50,345 nt of DNA from positions 1 to 50,345 of the forward strand of contig JABLYX010000036.1 in NCBI GenBank assembly GCA_018265615.1. Reading direction: 5' to 3'. Positions within the stretch are counted from its first letter, which is position 1. Each line of letters begins with the position of its first letter. The position numbers were made by a program, and so were the translations under genes. This DNA is from Lentisphaeria bacterium (GTDB taxonomy: Bacteria > Verrucomicrobiota > Lentisphaeria > Victivallales > Victivallaceae). Positions 8,367 to 16,827 of the stretch are shown one piece after another. A model generated the notes under the pieces. The model was not told where the DNA came from. It saw only the letters and a program-made list of their open reading frames with translations, and did not search any database.

Positions 8367-9074
8367 TTATTTCGGCAGCTGCCAACCCCAGCTTTCGTTG
8401 TAGGGCTTCCAGATATTCTTGCTGTTGAGTTCCGATTGCGTACGTGAAAGTGTGGCCACATGTCCGTCGAACATGACGTAGTTCGCGTTGCCGGCGTGGC
8501 GGAGCGCAACCGGATACCAGGTGTCCTGCTTGCCCTGTCCCCAGAACGCTCCCGGCTGAATCTTGCCGGTCATGCTCTGCAGCTTTTTGGTCTGGTACAT
8601 ATCGGCTTCACAGTCGCCGTAATGGATGTATTGAGAGAATTTTGCACCCTTATTGAGGAGAAACGTGAGCTTACGACCGGACCATTTTCCTTCTCCTGTC
8701 GCCTTGTAGTTGACTCCGTAGGAGAAAATCATGGTATCTTTTGTTCCGGGAGGCGGATTTTCTCCATATGCCTTGTAACCGGCGGCTTCCGTCGCCGAAG
8801 GGCAGAGGCTCACTTTGTCCTGTATATTGTACAGCGAGTAGAAAAGAGCGATCCAGGAGTCACCGTCCCAACGCGGGGAAGCGGACGGAACATAATCGTT
8901 GAAATCGTTGCTGTATCCGGCGGAGACCATGCCGATGCTCTTCAAATTGGCAATGCAGTTGGCTGACTTCCCACGTTCCCGCGCCTGATTCAAGGCGGGG
9001 AGCAGCATTGATGCGAGGATTGCGATGATCGCAATTACAACCAGGAGCTCGATGAGTGTGAATGCCTTTTTCAT
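8367..9074 (-). CDS. Prepilin-like H-X9-DG protein
   Basis: A 235-residue secreted or membrane-anchored pseudopilin-like protein. Leader MKKA, predicted cleavage before FTLIELLVVIAIIAILASML, a hydrophobic helix of about 25 residues, then a globular domain. The family's H-X9-DG motif is RHAGNANYVMFDGHV near residue 200. The start at 9074 has GGAGG upstream and places the leader correctly; an ATG six codons earlier is less likely. It is a single-gene unit with its own promoter and shares an operator module with the LacI/GH50-like operon and with the next prepilin-like gene. Such proteins are abundant in Lentisphaerae and Planctomycetes; the function is unproven, perhaps as minor pseudopilins for secretion or display. 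Confidence 0.92.
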   Translation of the reverse strand: MKKAFTLIELLVVIAIIAILASMLLPALNQARERGKSANCIANLKSIGMVSAGYSNDFNDYVPSASPRWDGDSWIALFYSLYNIQDKVSLCPSATEAAGYKAYGENPPPGTKDTMIFSYGVNYKATGEGKWSGRKLTFLLNKGAKFSQYIHYGDCEADMYQTKKLQSMTGKIQPGAFWGQGKQDTWYPVALRHAGNANYVMFDGHVATLSRTQSELNSKNIWKPYNESWGWQLPK

Positions 9075-9154
9075 ATTACCGTTCCTCCGCATTTTAAATC
9101 GTACAGAATCATCAGTTGATTATATCCGATTCACTGTTTTCTCGTTACAATTAT

Positions 9155-9226
9155 ATTATACCAAAGAAATGTGCAAATGTCAATAGCGGGAGGACAAAAT
9201 TTACTGTTTTTATGCAATTATTGCAT
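9155..9226 (-). promoter_or_regulatory. Promoter and LacI-type operator of prepilin-like gene (regulon copy 1)
   Basis: On the minus strand TTGACA (9178-9183) and TATAAT (9155-9160) are 17 bp apart, a consensus sigma70 promoter. The operator palindrome ATGCAATTATTGCAT lies at 9212-9226, and a half-site TGCAAA (plus-strand reading) at 9172-9177 abuts the -35 box. The palindrome starts exactly 40 bp from the half-site, as in the copies at 10.2 and 14.8 kb. The matching LacI protein is probably the one encoded at 13737-14720. Confidence 0.8.
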
Positions 9227-9385
9227 GGATAAGGTAAGTTTTACGCTCCTGAGCTTAAAAACAGATGCTGCAGGCGACCGAAAGCTGATGACAGCGGTTG
9301 GAGAGGGCGCGCGGAAGCGGCGTCGCCTGCAGTCCGCATTTGCGGTGTTTCCGCATGTCTGCGGGGAGACGGAAGAAAATAAAAA

Positions 9386-9411
9386 CCGCAATCCGGCTTC
9401 CCGGACTGCGG
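9386..9411 (-). terminator. Rho-independent terminator of prepilin-like gene
   Basis: An 11-bp stem with one mismatch (9386-9396 against 9401-9411, loop CTTC), followed on the minus strand by TTTTT. It lies 28 bp after the prepilin-like gene that ends at 9440. Its stem sequence closely resembles the terminator at 10849-10876. Confidence 0.85.
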
Positions 9412-9439
9412 TCGATGTTCAGCGTGGAAAGGACGACCC

Positions 9440-10138
9440 TTACCAGTCTTTCCAGAATTCTCTGCCGCTGTTATAGTTAAATTCAATGGGAATGTCATTT
9501 CGCGTTCTGCCGTCGGCATGGCCGTCAACATAGCTGACATTGACTCCCTGGCCGTTCCTGTGGCGATAGAACGCATTCGTACCTTCATACGCCCAACTGA
9601 GTTTGGCTGCAGACAGTTCCGCCCAGTCGCTCTTCACTTTGTCGATGTCCATGTACAGCATCCGGCCGCTGGGATATTTTACTTTCGTCGCTTTATTGAC
9701 CGGGTTGTTCTTCGTGTCGTAATTCCCATGCCAGTCGTTCATGCCGTAATGCCGGGCTCCGACTTGCTGCTTGTTGCCTGTGGTCACCTGTGCCGGGCAG
9801 TTGAAAATGCCTTTGGGACGCCCTTTGGCATCATCCCAGTGCTTCCAGTCAGTCAGGTTGCCGCCGTTTTGCAGGACATAGAGACCGTCCTGCCATTTGC
9901 CATGCCCCTGATAGCAGGTGCGTTCAGGTTCCAGAAGCCCGGAATATTTCGGGAACATGCTGTTGTTGGAATCGATATACATCTGCGACAGGGAGCCGAT
10001 CTGCTTCATATTTGAGAGGCAGGAGGTGTCCCGTGCCCTGGCCCGCGCCTGATTCAGGGCAGGCAGCAGCATTGACGCGAGGATTGCGATGATCGCAATC
10101 ACGACCAGAAGCTCGATGAGGGTGAACGCTTTTTTCAT
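9440..10138 (-). CDS. Prepilin-like H-X11-DG protein
   Basis: A 232-residue paralogue of the prepilin-like protein at 10912-11622; the two share long blocks such as CLSNMKQ(I/L)GSLSQMY, GHGKWQDGLYVLQNGGNLTD and RHRNGQ. Leader MKKA, then FTLIELLVVIAIIAILASML. The C-terminal motif is a variant, with eleven residues between His and Asp-Gly (RHRNGQGVNVSYVDGHA). AAAGGA lies 10 nt before the ATG at 10138; a TTG nine bases upstream is too close to that ribosome site to be the start. It has its own promoter and operator and its own terminator. Probably exported and held in the membrane by its helix, or assembled into a pseudopilus after leader cleavage. Confidence 0.92.
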   Translation of the reverse strand: MKKAFTLIELLVVIAIIAILASMLLPALNQARARARDTSCLSNMKQIGSLSQMYIDSNNSMFPKYSGLLEPERTCYQGHGKWQDGLYVLQNGGNLTDWKHWDDAKGRPKGIFNCPAQVTTGNKQQVGARHYGMNDWHGNYDTKNNPVNKATKVKYPSGRMLYMDIDKVKSDWAELSAAKLSWAYEGTNAFYRHRNGQGVNVSYVDGHADGRTRNDIPIEFNYNSGREFWKDW

Positions 10139-10208
10139 GGTGGTCAATTCCTTTGCATTTGAAATCGAACGGGTACATTCGATATTGTTACTTCTTATCC
10201 AATACTAT

Positions 10209-10280
10209 ATTATACTATAACCGAGTGCAAAAGTCAATAGATGATTGGAAGATTTTGAATTTTTTATGCAATTTTTGCAT
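10209..10280 (-). promoter_or_regulatory. Promoter and LacI-type operator of prepilin-like gene (regulon copy 2)
   Basis: On the minus strand TTGACT (10232-10237) and TATAAT (10209-10214) are 17 bp apart. The operator palindrome ATGCAATTTTTGCAT is at 10266-10280 and the half-site TGCAAA at 10226-10231, again with exactly 40 bp between their starts. This is the second of three near-identical regulatory modules. Confidence 0.8.
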
Positions 10281-10405
10281 TGCTATGACGTTTTTTCTTC
10301 CGGGAAGTCCGAAGCCTGACAGAGAGGGTGCATGAGAGGTGGCGGATGGTCCGGGGCACTTCAGGCCGCAGCCTGCATAAATGGGCGAAAACCCGGCGGA
10401 ACCAT

Positions 10406-10434
10406 TTGCACAACCGCCCCGGACGTATTATATT
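10406..10434 (+). promoter_or_regulatory. Promoter of tRNA-Thr
   Basis: TTGCAC (10406-10411) and TATATT (10429-10434) are separated by 17 bp and end 13 bp before the first base of the tRNA, as expected for a stable-RNA promoter with a very short leader. Confidence 0.75.
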
Positions 10435-10447
10435 AAAGTATGGAGAC

Positions 10448-10524
10448 GCCGGCTTAGCTCAGTTGGCTAGAGCGGTTGACTTGTAATCAGCAGGTCGTCG
10501 GTTCGATTCCGACAGCCGGCTCCA
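10448..10524 (+). tRNA. tRNA-Thr (anticodon TGT)
   Basis: A 77-nt cloverleaf. The acceptor stem is GCCGGCT paired with AGCCGGC, followed by T and an encoded CCA. The D arm is GCTC/GAGC. The anticodon stem GTTGA/TCAGC holds loop CTTGTAA, so the anticodon is TGT, reading the threonine codon ACA. The T arm is GTCGG-TTCGATT-CCGAC. All stems pair with at most one G-T wobble. Confidence 0.97.
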
Positions 10525-10691
10525 TCTTCTTCCTGTGCTTTTTCCATTCTGTTTTGTTGAGTAAATGACGAAAAGCAGTATTGCACTGTGAGGTATGGAC
10601 CCGTCAGGATCCGGGGCAATCCGGAGGCGGAGGTGAAATCGTTTCAGAAATTGTCCGCCTGCTTTCGCAACATCGCAAAAATAAGCCTCCG

Positions 10692-10724
10692 GGGGCCGTT
10701 CTGCTTGCGGACGGCCCCTTTATG
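10692..10724 (+). terminator. Hairpin terminator downstream of tRNA-Thr
   Basis: GGGGCCGT (10692-10699) pairs with ACGGCCCC (10711-10718) and is followed by a short TTTAT. It lies about 170 nt beyond the tRNA, which leaves room for a long trailer or a separate small RNA. Confidence 0.55.
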
Positions 10725-10848
10725 TGAAAAAGTATCGGAAGAATGGTTAATGCGGCTGGGAAGCTGCTCCGTGCCGTTTCGGGGGATATGACGCAGATAG
10801 TCTGTCGGACGCGCGGAATTCAACTGCCGAGGAGAAGGCGCTGAAAAA

Positions 10849-10876
10849 GCCGCAGTCCTGATCCCCGGACTGCGGC
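10849..10876 (-). terminator. Rho-independent terminator of the LacI/GH50-like/prepilin operon
   Basis: A 10-bp perfect stem (10849-10858 against 10867-10876); on the minus strand it is followed by TTTTTC. It lies 36 bp after the last gene of the operon and resembles the terminator at 9386-9411. Confidence 0.85.
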
Positions 10877-10911
10877 TGGTATGTAATCTCCTTCGGAGAG
10901 GAGGTGCCCAC

Positions 10912-11622
10912 TTATTTCCAATCTTTCCAGAACTGATCCCCGCCGGGATTGCTGCTGGTTTCCGGAATCTGGTTCCGACTCATGGATTTGGCATGGCCGT
11001 CGATGAAAGTGACATTGGCGGCCTGACCATTCCTGTGTCTCCAGAGCGCTCCATCCGCGATGGCAAACGCGCGGGTGCTCCTGTCCACATTCAGATCTTG
11101 CCAGCTTCCAATGCGATCCATATCCATGATCAGCATTCGGCTGCTGGGATATTTGATTTTTGTGACTTTGGTTACCGCTTTCATCCACTGATCCGCGTAA
11201 TTGCTGTGATACGCATTAATTCCATAATGGCGAGACCCTGCAGTATCCTTGGGACCGGTTATCATCTGGGACGGACAGCCGAAGACCCCTTTGGGACGCC
11301 CCGTGCTGTCGTCAAAGTGCTTGAAATCAGTCAGGTTGCCGCCGTTTTGGAGAACGTAGAGGCCATCCTGCCATTTCCCATGGCCTTGCCAACAGGAGGT
11401 TCCCGGATCCATCAGCCCGTTGTACTTCATGATCATGCCGTTGTTGCCGTCGAAGTACATCTGCGACAGGGAGCCGAGCTGCTTCATGTTCGAGAGGCAG
11501 GAGGTGTCCCGCGCTCTGGCCCGCGCCTGGTTCAGGGCGGGGAGCAGCATCGCGGCGAGGATTGCGATGATTGCAATCACGACCAGGAGCTCGATGAGGG
11601 TGAACGCTTTTCTCATGTTCAT
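10912..11622 (-). CDS. Prepilin-like H-X11-DG protein, last gene of the GH50-like operon
   Basis: A 236-residue protein starting MNMRKA then FTLIELLVVIAIIAILAAML, with an H-X11-DG motif (RHRNGQAANVTFIDGHA) near residue 200. It is a close paralogue of the protein at 9440-10138. It begins 13 bp after the GH50-like gene ends, with no promoter between, so the two are co-transcribed. AAAGG lies about 10 nt before the first ATG; the second ATG at 11616 is an alternative start. The tight linkage to one secreted hydrolase suggests a structural or secretion partner for that enzyme, which is inference. Confidence 0.92.
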   Translation of the reverse strand: MNMRKAFTLIELLVVIAIIAILAAMLLPALNQARARARDTSCLSNMKQLGSLSQMYFDGNNGMIMKYNGLMDPGTSCWQGHGKWQDGLYVLQNGGNLTDFKHFDDSTGRPKGVFGCPSQMITGPKDTAGSRHYGINAYHSNYADQWMKAVTKVTKIKYPSSRMLIMDMDRIGSWQDLNVDRSTRAFAIADGALWRHRNGQAANVTFIDGHAKSMSRNQIPETSSNPGGDQFWKDWK

Positions 11623-11635
11623 TCTTCTTCTGCCT

Positions 11636-13696
11636 TTACTTCATTGAGTTGACAAGTTTGCCGTTCCTGCGGTATGTGTACATATTCTCGCCGGCTTCAC
11701 GCGCCGCCTTGATCAGCTCCGGGTACGGAGTGTCCGCGACGTCCACAAAACCGATCTGATACCCTTCACCGTCCCAACGGCCGGTCAGCGGCTGGTCCCG
11801 GAACTGGAACCAGTGCGCACCCACCATGTTCGGATGAACCATCGCCCCCTGCACGTAGCGCAGGAAGGAGGTCGCGCGCTCCTGCTGCCCCCAGGTCGGG
11901 CAGAGGCTCGCGGAGAACATACCGCGGTCGTAGGTGCCGAAGTGGAACTCGCCGATCAGGATCGGCTTCTCTCCGAACGATTTCGGATCGACGTTCGCGA
12001 CGCTGTTGTGGTAGGTGTTGATGCTGACCACGTCGCAGTATTTCGCGGCGCCCTCCTGCGCGGCCTTCGACTGGCGGAACCCGACGAAGCGGCAGCCGAG
12101 ATAGAGCCGGTGCGGAGCGGTCTTCTTGATGCCCTCGCGGCAGATCTTGAAGTAGCGATCAATGAATTTCGTGTTGAAGGCGTCGGAGTCCTTGCGGAAC
12201 GCGTCGCTCTTCGGAATATCCCTGCTTTCGGCCAGCTTATTCCAATCCGCATAATTCGTTCCCCACGCGGAATTCAGCTTGTCGATCGTATCGTATTTCG
12301 CTTTCAAGTCCTTGATGAACTCCAGCTTCGCGGGCTGATCGGGTTCCGCTTTCATGACCGCGCCGATGATGTCGTTGAAACGGAGCTCGTTGTCGATGAA
12401 GTAGCCGATGCACATCGGGTCGTCGATCGATTTACGGGTCATTTCGTCCACGGCGGCGCGGTCGCGCAGGATGTTCCCCATCTTCACCTCGAATTCCGGG
12501 TCGAAGACATCGTAGAACTTCATATTGCTGTTGCGGAAGCGCGGGAAGCCTTTCGCGAAATCGCTGAGCTGCATCGTGTAGGGCTTTTCACCCTTGATCA
12601 TGACATCGGTCTTGGACCAGTTGCCGATCGTATTGATGCCCCACGCATTCAGGCGCTTGACCATGACGTCGTAGAAATCCTTCTCGTAATTCTTTTTTCC
12701 GTACTTCTTCTGGAGGTTCCAGTGCGTGAAGGGCAGCACGCCGTCGGCCGGTACCTTGTGGGTGAACCAGGACTCGTGGCCCTTGCCGTTCGTCGCGTCA
12801 GTGTGGGCCTGCAGCACGTCGATGCCGAGCGACCAGAAGAGGTTGCCTTCCGGGTCGACGAGATACCACTTGCCGTCATGCCTGACAGTGTAGAAGCTGC
12901 CGGTGGCCTTGTATCTGGGGCCGTCGGCCCAGCCGCCGAATCTGTCCCAGGTCGCGGGGGCCGGGGTCTTGGCGAGCTCGGCGAGTTCGCGCTTGTGGAT
13001 TTCCTTCAAATCTTTGTCGGAGTGGATCTTCTCGGGCCACTCGATATGCCTGTACTGGCCGTATTCGTCGATGAACGGAAAGTATTTGTCGTCCATGCCG
13101 GTGATCTTCCGCGCGGTGTCCGGTTCCCCCTCGAGCCGCAGGTTCGACAGGCGGCAGTTGACGAGGTCCTTGAGCTGGTGCGGTTCAAACGGCCACTGCA
13201 TTTTGAACTCGATCGAATTGATTTTCGACGTGTCGAGCGGCTGCCGGATGTTCTTGCCGCCCTTCGGAGCGGTGAAGAGGGCCGCATGCGGCAGGTAGAT
13301 GCGCATCGTGCGCTTTTCGCCGGGGTTCAGGCCGATGCCCGTATTCACCTCGCGCAGCGGCAGATCGACGTGGCTCGAACTCCTGCTGTTGTGCTTGCCG
13401 CTCGAAATGTGCATCGTGAGGCGCATCTGCTGATCCTTCGAGAGGTTCTCCACATCGACGGCCAGGTATTTGGCGCCGGAGAAATCGAACAGCTGCCCTT
13501 CGGGCGGGTTGATCCGGAGCCCCGCATCCCATTCCGCGGTTTCAGTATAGAGCTTGATTCCATTGGAATCCAGTTCGGCCGCCGCCTTGTTCCGCGGTTC
13601 GAGCTGCCCCTTCGAGAGCTTCAGCTCTTCCGCCGGGCAGAGCAGGCAGGAGAATGCGAACAGCAGTGCGGGGATTGTTTTTCCATTCAACTTCAT
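11636..13696 (-). CDS. Secreted GH50/agarase-like glycoside hydrolase
   Basis: A 686-residue enzyme with signal peptide MKLNGKTIPALLFAFSCLLC. Residues 25-190 look like a carbohydrate-binding beta-sandwich. From about 240 a (beta/alpha)8 hydrolase domain begins (FYTVRHDGKWYLVDPEGNLF, FWSLGIDVLQ) that resembles beta-agarases and other GH50/GH42-type enzymes of clan GH-A. Candidate catalytic residues are the acid/base Glu437 in CIGYFIDNELRF and the nucleophile Glu583 in ILIGEFHFG. The substrate cannot be read from sequence; in a gut-type anaerobe it may be a galactan or host glycan rather than agar. The gene follows the LacI regulator by 40 bp and precedes a prepilin-like gene by 13 bp in one operon. 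Confidence 0.82.
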   Translation of the reverse strand: MKLNGKTIPALLFAFSCLLCPAEELKLSKGQLEPRNKAAAELDSNGIKLYTETAEWDAGLRINPPEGQLFDFSGAKYLAVDVENLSKDQQMRLTMHISSGKHNSRSSSHVDLPLREVNTGIGLNPGEKRTMRIYLPHAALFTAPKGGKNIRQPLDTSKINSIEFKMQWPFEPHQLKDLVNCRLSNLRLEGEPDTARKITGMDDKYFPFIDEYGQYRHIEWPEKIHSDKDLKEIHKRELAELAKTPAPATWDRFGGWADGPRYKATGSFYTVRHDGKWYLVDPEGNLFWSLGIDVLQAHTDATNGKGHESWFTHKVPADGVLPFTHWNLQKKYGKKNYEKDFYDVMVKRLNAWGINTIGNWSKTDVMIKGEKPYTMQLSDFAKGFPRFRNSNMKFYDVFDPEFEVKMGNILRDRAAVDEMTRKSIDDPMCIGYFIDNELRFNDIIGAVMKAEPDQPAKLEFIKDLKAKYDTIDKLNSAWGTNYADWNKLAESRDIPKSDAFRKDSDAFNTKFIDRYFKICREGIKKTAPHRLYLGCRFVGFRQSKAAQEGAAKYCDVVSINTYHNSVANVDPKSFGEKPILIGEFHFGTYDRGMFSASLCPTWGQQERATSFLRYVQGAMVHPNMVGAHWFQFRDQPLTGRWDGEGYQIGFVDVADTPYPELIKAAREAGENMYTYRRNGKLVNSMK

Positions 13697-13736
13697 ACGG
13701 CACCTTTCTTATCTTATTCCGGGCACACTGCCCGTG

Positions 13737-14720
13737 TTATTGCTTCTGTGTGCTCACGGAGTTCCGCTCGATGAGCCTGGACGGCAACTCGATTTTCCGG
13801 AGGATGTTCGTATCGCCCTGCATGACCAGATCGACCGCGATCTCCGCCATTTCATGCAGCGGGATGGCGATGGTCGTCAGCGACGGCCGTTGGAATTCGG
13901 AGATGCCGGGATTCTCGGAGCCGAGCAGCGAGATATCCTCCGGAACCCGTTTGCCGACAAGCTCCTGAATGAGCCAGTTCACTTCGAGCACCCGCATGTC
14001 CTCGCCCGGGACCCAGACCGCAGTGCAGCCGGCATCGATGAATTGCTTGACGGCAACATGCAGCGGCAGACTGCTGGAGAGGTCGACGAACAGCTCGTCC
14101 GGATTGAGCCCCGCCTCGCGCATCGCAATGCGCACACCTTCCGCGCGCCCGCAGCCGGTGTAGTCGGTTTCGTGGATCACGGCGATCCTGCGGTGCCCCC
14201 TGCCGATCAGGTACTCCCCGGCGAGCTTGCCGGTTGTGTAGCAGTTCGAGAACACGGTGTGGCACCATGAGGCCTGGTTGTCACTGAACCAGACCATCGG
14301 AATGTTGTTGAGCTTCTTCAGGATATCAATCGTCCGGTCTTCCCACGCGATGCCGATCACGCCGTCGAACCAGCAGTCGGCGAGGTTGCCGATCCGGTCC
14401 TCGGTGATCATCGTGATCCCCGCATCCAGCCGGGACAGCGCGTAGCAGATGTGCTGAGTGAGCGTGTTCACATATCCGCCCATGACCGTCTTGTGAGGCG
14501 GCTCGGTGACGATCGCAATCTGTTTGCTGCGCACGCCCACGCGGGGACGGAAGCCGAGTTCCCGCGCCGCAGAGAGGACGCGGCTCCTGGTTTCCGACGG
14601 AATCAGGGAGCTGTTATTGAATACACGGCTGACCGTTCCGGTCGAAACCCGTGCTTTGGACGCAACCTGCGCCAGAACTCCGTTCGATGACACGTTGCCT
14701 TTTTCTTTTGTGACTGCCAT
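13737..14720 (-). CDS. LacI/GalR-family regulator of the GH50-like operon
   Basis: A 327-residue LacI protein. An unusual 14-residue polar extension precedes the helix-turn-helix (LAQVASKARVSTGTVSRVF), followed by the hinge and sugar-sensor domain (GYVNTLTQHICYAL, CWFDGVIGIAW, GRGHRRIAVIHETDYTGCGR). It is the first gene of the operon with the GH50-like hydrolase and a prepilin-like gene. Its own promoter carries the palindrome ATGCAAAAATTGCAT, also found upstream of two unlinked prepilin-like genes, so it probably regulates itself and those genes. The ribosome site before the ATG at 14720 is weak (GGATCAG). Confidence 0.93.
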   Translation of the reverse strand: MAVTKEKGNVSSNGVLAQVASKARVSTGTVSRVFNNSSLIPSETRSRVLSAARELGFRPRVGVRSKQIAIVTEPPHKTVMGGYVNTLTQHICYALSRLDAGITMITEDRIGNLADCWFDGVIGIAWEDRTIDILKKLNNIPMVWFSDNQASWCHTVFSNCYTTGKLAGEYLIGRGHRRIAVIHETDYTGCGRAEGVRIAMREAGLNPDELFVDLSSSLPLHVAVKQFIDAGCTAVWVPGEDMRVLEVNWLIQELVGKRVPEDISLLGSENPGISEFQRPSLTTIAIPLHEMAEIAVDLVMQGDTNILRKIELPSRLIERNSVSTQKQ

Positions 14721-14765
14721 TATGACTGATCCATAAGATTAGGGTTGTTCTTGTTTTACGTTAAT

Positions 14766-14837
14766 ATTATACCCGATTCATATGCAAATGTCAATAGCAG
14801 GAGAACAATTTTTTCTGTTTTTATGCAAAAATTGCAT
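14766..14837 (-). promoter_or_regulatory. Promoter and LacI-type operator of the LacI/GH50-like operon (regulon copy 3)
   Basis: On the minus strand TTGACA (14789-14794) and TATAAT (14766-14771) are 17 bp apart. The operator palindrome ATGCAAAAATTGCAT is at 14823-14837 and the half-site TGCAAA at 14783-14788, 40 bp between starts. The intervening sequence also resembles copy 1 (CAATAGC(A/G)GGAG, then TTT(A/T)CTGTTTTT). The shared architecture points to one regulator acting on three promoters. Confidence 0.8.
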
Positions 14838-14994
14838 GATCCGTGGTTTGTTTTACGGGTTGCATGCCGAGAGAAGGCAGGAAAAACGGGGTCGGAAATG
14901 CGGTCTGTCCGGATTCTTTCGAATGTGAAAGCCTGCCAAGACGGCGGAATGCCGGTACTTCAGCGTTGATAAGCTCTTAATCCGGGGACAGGCT

Positions 14995-16827
14995 CTAAAG
15001 GACGATCCGGGAGGCGATCGCTTCGGGCGTGAGGCCGAACTCCCGGCGCAGGTCGGAGACCTTGCCGTGCGGAATCGCACGGCCGGCCGGCCAGCCGAAA
15101 TGGAGCACCCTGCCGTGCGGGGCGTCCGCGAGCGCTTCGTCGAGCGCGGAGCCGAGTCCGCCGATGAGCACGTGGTCCTCGATCGAAACCGTCACACGGC
15201 CGTCGGCGAGTTTCTGTGCGAGCTCCGTGTCGAACGGGGCGAGAAAACGCGCGTTGACGACGCAACAGTCCCGGTTCAGCAGCTCCGCGACCGCAAGCGC
15301 GGTGTCGGTCTCCGGGCCCATTGCCCAGATCACCGGGCCGGAGCCTTCGCGGACAATCTCCGCCCGGCCCTGCCCGAGCTTCGGAACCGGCGCATCGGCC
15401 GGGACCGCAGTGCCGCCGCGCGGATAGCGGATCGCGACGGGGCGCGCAAGCGTGTACGCATATTCGAACATCGCCTTGAGCTCCGCTTCGCTGCGCGGCG
15501 CCATGACGGTCAGTCCCGGCAGCGCGCGCAGGAATCCGAGATCATAGATGCCGTGGTGGGTCGGTCCGTCTTCAACCGCCCCCGCCCGGTCCAGAGCGAA
15601 AATCACCGGCAGCTGCGGCAGGACCACATCATGATAGATGCAGTCGAGCGCACGCTGCATGAAAGTCGCATAGATTGCGCATACGGGGCGTTCCCCGGCC
15701 GCCGCGAGCCCGGCGGCGAAGGTGACCGCATGCTCCTCCGCGATTCCGACGTCATGAAAGCGGTCCCAGTGCGCCCTGGAGAAGGAAGCCAGCCCGGTTC
15801 CGTCGGTCATTGCGGCCGTGATCGCATGCACTTCGGGGTGACGCTTCGCCAGATTGCAGACCGCCTCTCCGAACGCGCCGGAAAACGTCGGTTTGCCGGA
15901 GGAGGCGATCGCGCCCGTGGCCTTGCAGAATCCCGGGACGCCGTGATACCGGGCGGGATTCTTCTGCGCGTGCTCATAGCCGCGCCCCTTTTCGGTGATC
16001 ACGTGCAGCAGGACAGGGCCGTTCTGCTGGTTCCTGAGGTGGTTCAGGTGATAGAGCAGATCCGGCAGCGAATGGCCGTCGATCGGCCCGATATAGCGGA
16101 TTCCCAGCTCCTCGAAAAGGCCGCCCGGCAGGATCAGGTATTTGATGAGGTCCTCGAACCGCCGGATCAGCTTATGCAGCGTCTTGTGGCGCGGCAGCCG
16201 GAACATCAGCCGCTTTGCGCCGGTCTTGAAGCGGTTGTAGAAGCCGCCCGAAATGATCCGGTTCAGGGAACGTGCGACGCCGCCGACATTCCGGGAGATC
16301 GACATCTTGTTGTCGTTCAGGATGATGATCAGGTTTTTCCCGCCGTCGCGCGCATTATTCAGCCCTTCGAGCGAAATGCCGCAGTTCAGCGACCCGTCGC
16401 CGACGACCGCGATCGCCTTGTGGGGCTTCCCGGAACGCACATGTGCGGCCGAAATGCCGAGCGCGGTCGAAATCGCGGTCCCGGCGTGGCCGGCCACACA
16501 TGCATCGAACTTTGATTCGCGCGGATGCGGGAACCCGGCGCAGCCGCCGTGCTGCCGCAGCGTACGGAAAAAATCGCGCCGCCCGGTCACGATCTTGTGG
16601 GTATATGCCTGGTGGCCGACATCGAACACCAGGGAGTCGGCGGGGATATCAAACACATAGTGCAGCGCCAGCGTCAATTCGACGGTCCCGAGGTTCGCGC
16701 CGAGATGACCGCCGTTTTCACTGACGGTATCGATAATCAGCTCGCGGACCTCCTCCGCCAGCGGTCCGAGCGCCTCCGGCGGAAGCGCGCGCAGATCGGC
16801 GGGCGAATCGATCTTCTCGAGATGCAT
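14995..16827 (-). CDS. dxs: 1-deoxy-D-xylulose-5-phosphate synthase
   Basis: A 610-residue thiamine-diphosphate enzyme that condenses pyruvate with glyceraldehyde 3-phosphate, the first step of the MEP isoprenoid pathway (also feeding thiamine and pyridoxal). Start MHLEKIDSPADLRALPPEAL is typical. The ThDP/Mg motif GDGSLNCGISLEGLNNA, the transketolase pyrimidine-binding segment (FHDVGIAEEHAVTFAAGLA) and the C-terminal transketolase domain (VSIEDHVLIGGLGS) are all present. The ATG at 16827 is chosen over the one at 16845 because GAGG lies 6 nt upstream. Length fits the family (about 620). It stands alone, divergent from the Mla-type operon. Confidence 0.97.
   Translation of the reverse strand: MHLEKIDSPADLRALPPEALGPLAEEVRELIIDTVSENGGHLGANLGTVELTLALHYVFDIPADSLVFDVGHQAYTHKIVTGRRDFFRTLRQHGGCAGFPHPRESKFDACVAGHAGTAISTALGISAAHVRSGKPHKAIAVVGDGSLNCGISLEGLNNARDGGKNLIIILNDNKMSISRNVGGVARSLNRIISGGFYNRFKTGAKRLMFRLPRHKTLHKLIRRFEDLIKYLILPGGLFEELGIRYIGPIDGHSLPDLLYHLNHLRNQQNGPVLLHVITEKGRGYEHAQKNPARYHGVPGFCKATGAIASSGKPTFSGAFGEAVCNLAKRHPEVHAITAAMTDGTGLASFSRAHWDRFHDVGIAEEHAVTFAAGLAAAGERPVCAIYATFMQRALDCIYHDVVLPQLPVIFALDRAGAVEDGPTHHGIYDLGFLRALPGLTVMAPRSEAELKAMFEYAYTLARPVAIRYPRGGTAVPADAPVPKLGQGRAEIVREGSGPVIWAMGPETDTALAVAELLNRDCCVVNARFLAPFDTELAQKLADGRVTVSIEDHVLIGGLGSALDEALADAPHGRVLHFGWPAGRAIPHGKVSDLRREFGLTPEAIASRIVL

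Larger units (their letters stand above)
9075..9439. other. Intergenic region between two prepilin-like genes
   Basis: These 365 bp hold the promoter and operator of the gene ending at 9074 (listed separately), the terminator of the gene ending at 9440 (listed separately) and about 160 bp (9227-9385) in which I see nothing further. Confidence 0.6.
10281..10911. other. Gene-poor region around tRNA-Thr
   Basis: This stretch holds the tRNA-Thr gene with its promoter, a possible structured transcript and terminator (10525-10724), and the terminator of the GH50-like operon (10849-10876). I see nothing convincing in 10281-10405 or 10725-10848; short open frames there lack ribosome sites. Confidence 0.5.

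Noticed and set aside
10525..10724. SRP or 6S RNA downstream of tRNA-Thr
   Set aside because: The conserved SRP Alu/S-domain strings and the long open bubble of 6S RNA are not visible.
11813..13774. A 653-codon open frame on the plus strand
   Set aside because: Antisense to the GH50-like hydrolase with low-complexity Val/Ala/Arg-rich sequence; no start signal.
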